A program made the translations under genes and the position numbers. A stretch of 6,592 bases of DNA from Pseudomonadota bacterium (GTDB lineage: Bacteria; Pseudomonadota; Gammaproteobacteria; Natronospirales; REEB76), in assembly GCA_021779005.1 (NCBI GenBank), contig JAJYBN010000067.1, forward strand, positions 1 to 6,592. The letters are read 5' to 3'. This document shows positions 6,021 to 6,592 of this stretch, in pieces. Positions within the stretch are counted from its first letter, which is position 1; each line of letters starts with the position of its first letter. The notes below the pieces were generated by a model that did no database searches, was not told the DNA's origin, and saw only the letters and a program-made list of their open reading frames with translations.

Positions 6021-6592
6021 TCATAACAGATATTGTTTGCTTATCATCGCGGCAGCCAGGGTCAGATCGATCGCCTGCATGTCATTTTCCTCGCGGCTGT
6101 CGGGCGGTTCAAATGCCATACGCCGTTCAGGTGAATTGACAGTCTGCCAGCGCAATGCCGTGGATGAACGACGGCGCGGGTAGAAGGCCACTGTACAGCA
6201 ATCCAGCGCCCCGGCGATATGCAGTGGACCGGTGGACCCGCTGATGAATACATCGCAGAATTGCAGGTGCCGGGCGAAATCCTGTAGACCATTCTTTGAG
6301 ACGAAGACCGTGTGAGGCGCTTTCGACAACAGGCTGGCGAGTCGCTGAGCCTGCTCCTCCTCGTCAGGCCCGGCCGTCAGCACGAAATGCAGTTTCCTGG
6401 ACGTGGCCAGCGTGCGGATGAGGCGTGCATAGTGTCCCAGGGACAGGTTGGTGGCCGAACCACCATGACCCGCATGCACGAACACCAGTTTCTTGTTCGC
6501 CGGTATCTTGTGTGCCTGCCTGAACTTTTCCTCCAATGCTGCTATGAGCTTGGGCTTGGATGCCAAATACGGCGGCTTCACGGCCTTGGGGT
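6021..6592 (-). CDS. Glycosyltransferase family 9 protein (heptosyltransferase-like), 5' end outside window
   Basis: GT9 enzymes transfer a sugar, classically ADP-heptose, to lipopolysaccharide core or related acceptors at the inner face of the cytoplasmic membrane. The frame is open to the window edge, giving the last 189 residues of a protein usually about 320-360 long, that is the C-terminal nucleotide-sugar-binding Rossmann domain. Visible features (visible numbering): the interdomain start VFVHAGHGGSATNLSLGHY at 36-54; LTAGPDEEEQA around 71-81; and the donor-binding segment FISGSTGPLHIAGAL at 115-129. Here Gly118-Ser119-Thr120-Gly121-Pro122 stands where WaaC-type enzymes have an Asp-Thr-Gly motif. 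RWQTVNSPERRMAFEP follows near the end. The GTG at 6581 is probably not the true start, because the frame continues upstream and the N-terminal domain would be missing. The sugar and acceptor cannot be told from this part. Confidence 0.88.
   Translation of the reverse strand, partial: PKAVKPPYLASKPKLIAALEEKFRQAHKIPANKKLVFVHAGHGGSATNLSLGHYARLIRTLATSRKLHFVLTAGPDEEEQAQRLASLLSKAPHTVFVSKNGLQDFARHLQFCDVFISGSTGPLHIAGALDCCTVAFYPRRRSSTALRWQTVNSPERRMAFEPPDSREENDMQAIDLTLAAAMISKQYLL

Overview
The window carries most of a SUF iron-sulfur cluster assembly operon on the + strand, followed by a small Rieske ferredoxin gene. A two-gene unit on the - strand converges on it: the end of a family 9 glycosyltransferase gene and a small membrane protein. 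The protein sequences look proteobacterial. SufB, SufC and SufS resemble the gammaproteobacterial proteins closely, and GT9 enzymes are common in LPS-making Gram-negatives. A SufU-type scaffold and a SufT are present, and no SufE or SufA is visible. I infer a gammaproteobacterium, possibly of the sulfur-oxidizing or Chromatiales-like kind; genus cannot be settled from this sequence.

Layout: 1-828 is the C-terminal 275 residues of SufB, cut by the left window edge. A 61-nt spacer with a small hairpin leads to sufC (890-1642). sufD, sufS and sufU follow with 4-nt, 4-nt and 1-nt overlaps, and sufT starts 3 nt after sufU, so sufC to sufT reads as one tightly coupled transcription unit. A textbook intrinsic terminator (9-bp perfect stem, 4-nt loop, T-run) lies at 5284-5310, behind sufT. 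A second, imperfect C-run/G-run hairpin follows, and then a 106-residue Rieske ferredoxin gene (5366-5686). That gene appears to have its own terminator folding around its stop codon. Only 12 nt separate it from the convergent - strand gene at 5699-6004 (small two-helix membrane protein, locally about 47% GC). Upstream of that gene on the same strand is the 3' part of a GT9 glycosyltransferase (6021-6592), cut by the right window edge.

How the genes work together: SufS takes sulfur from cysteine and passes it, by inference, to SufU (zinc-dependent sulfur acceptor). The SufB-SufC-SufD ATPase/scaffold complex builds the cluster, and SufT acts in cluster maturation or transfer. Every catalytic or ligand residue I could place is present. 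The Rieske protein could be an electron carrier used by the pathway or simply a client of it; the sequence does not decide. No regulator, promoter or start of the operon is inside the window, so the upstream end is unseen. I find no mobile element, CRISPR array, tRNA or rRNA.
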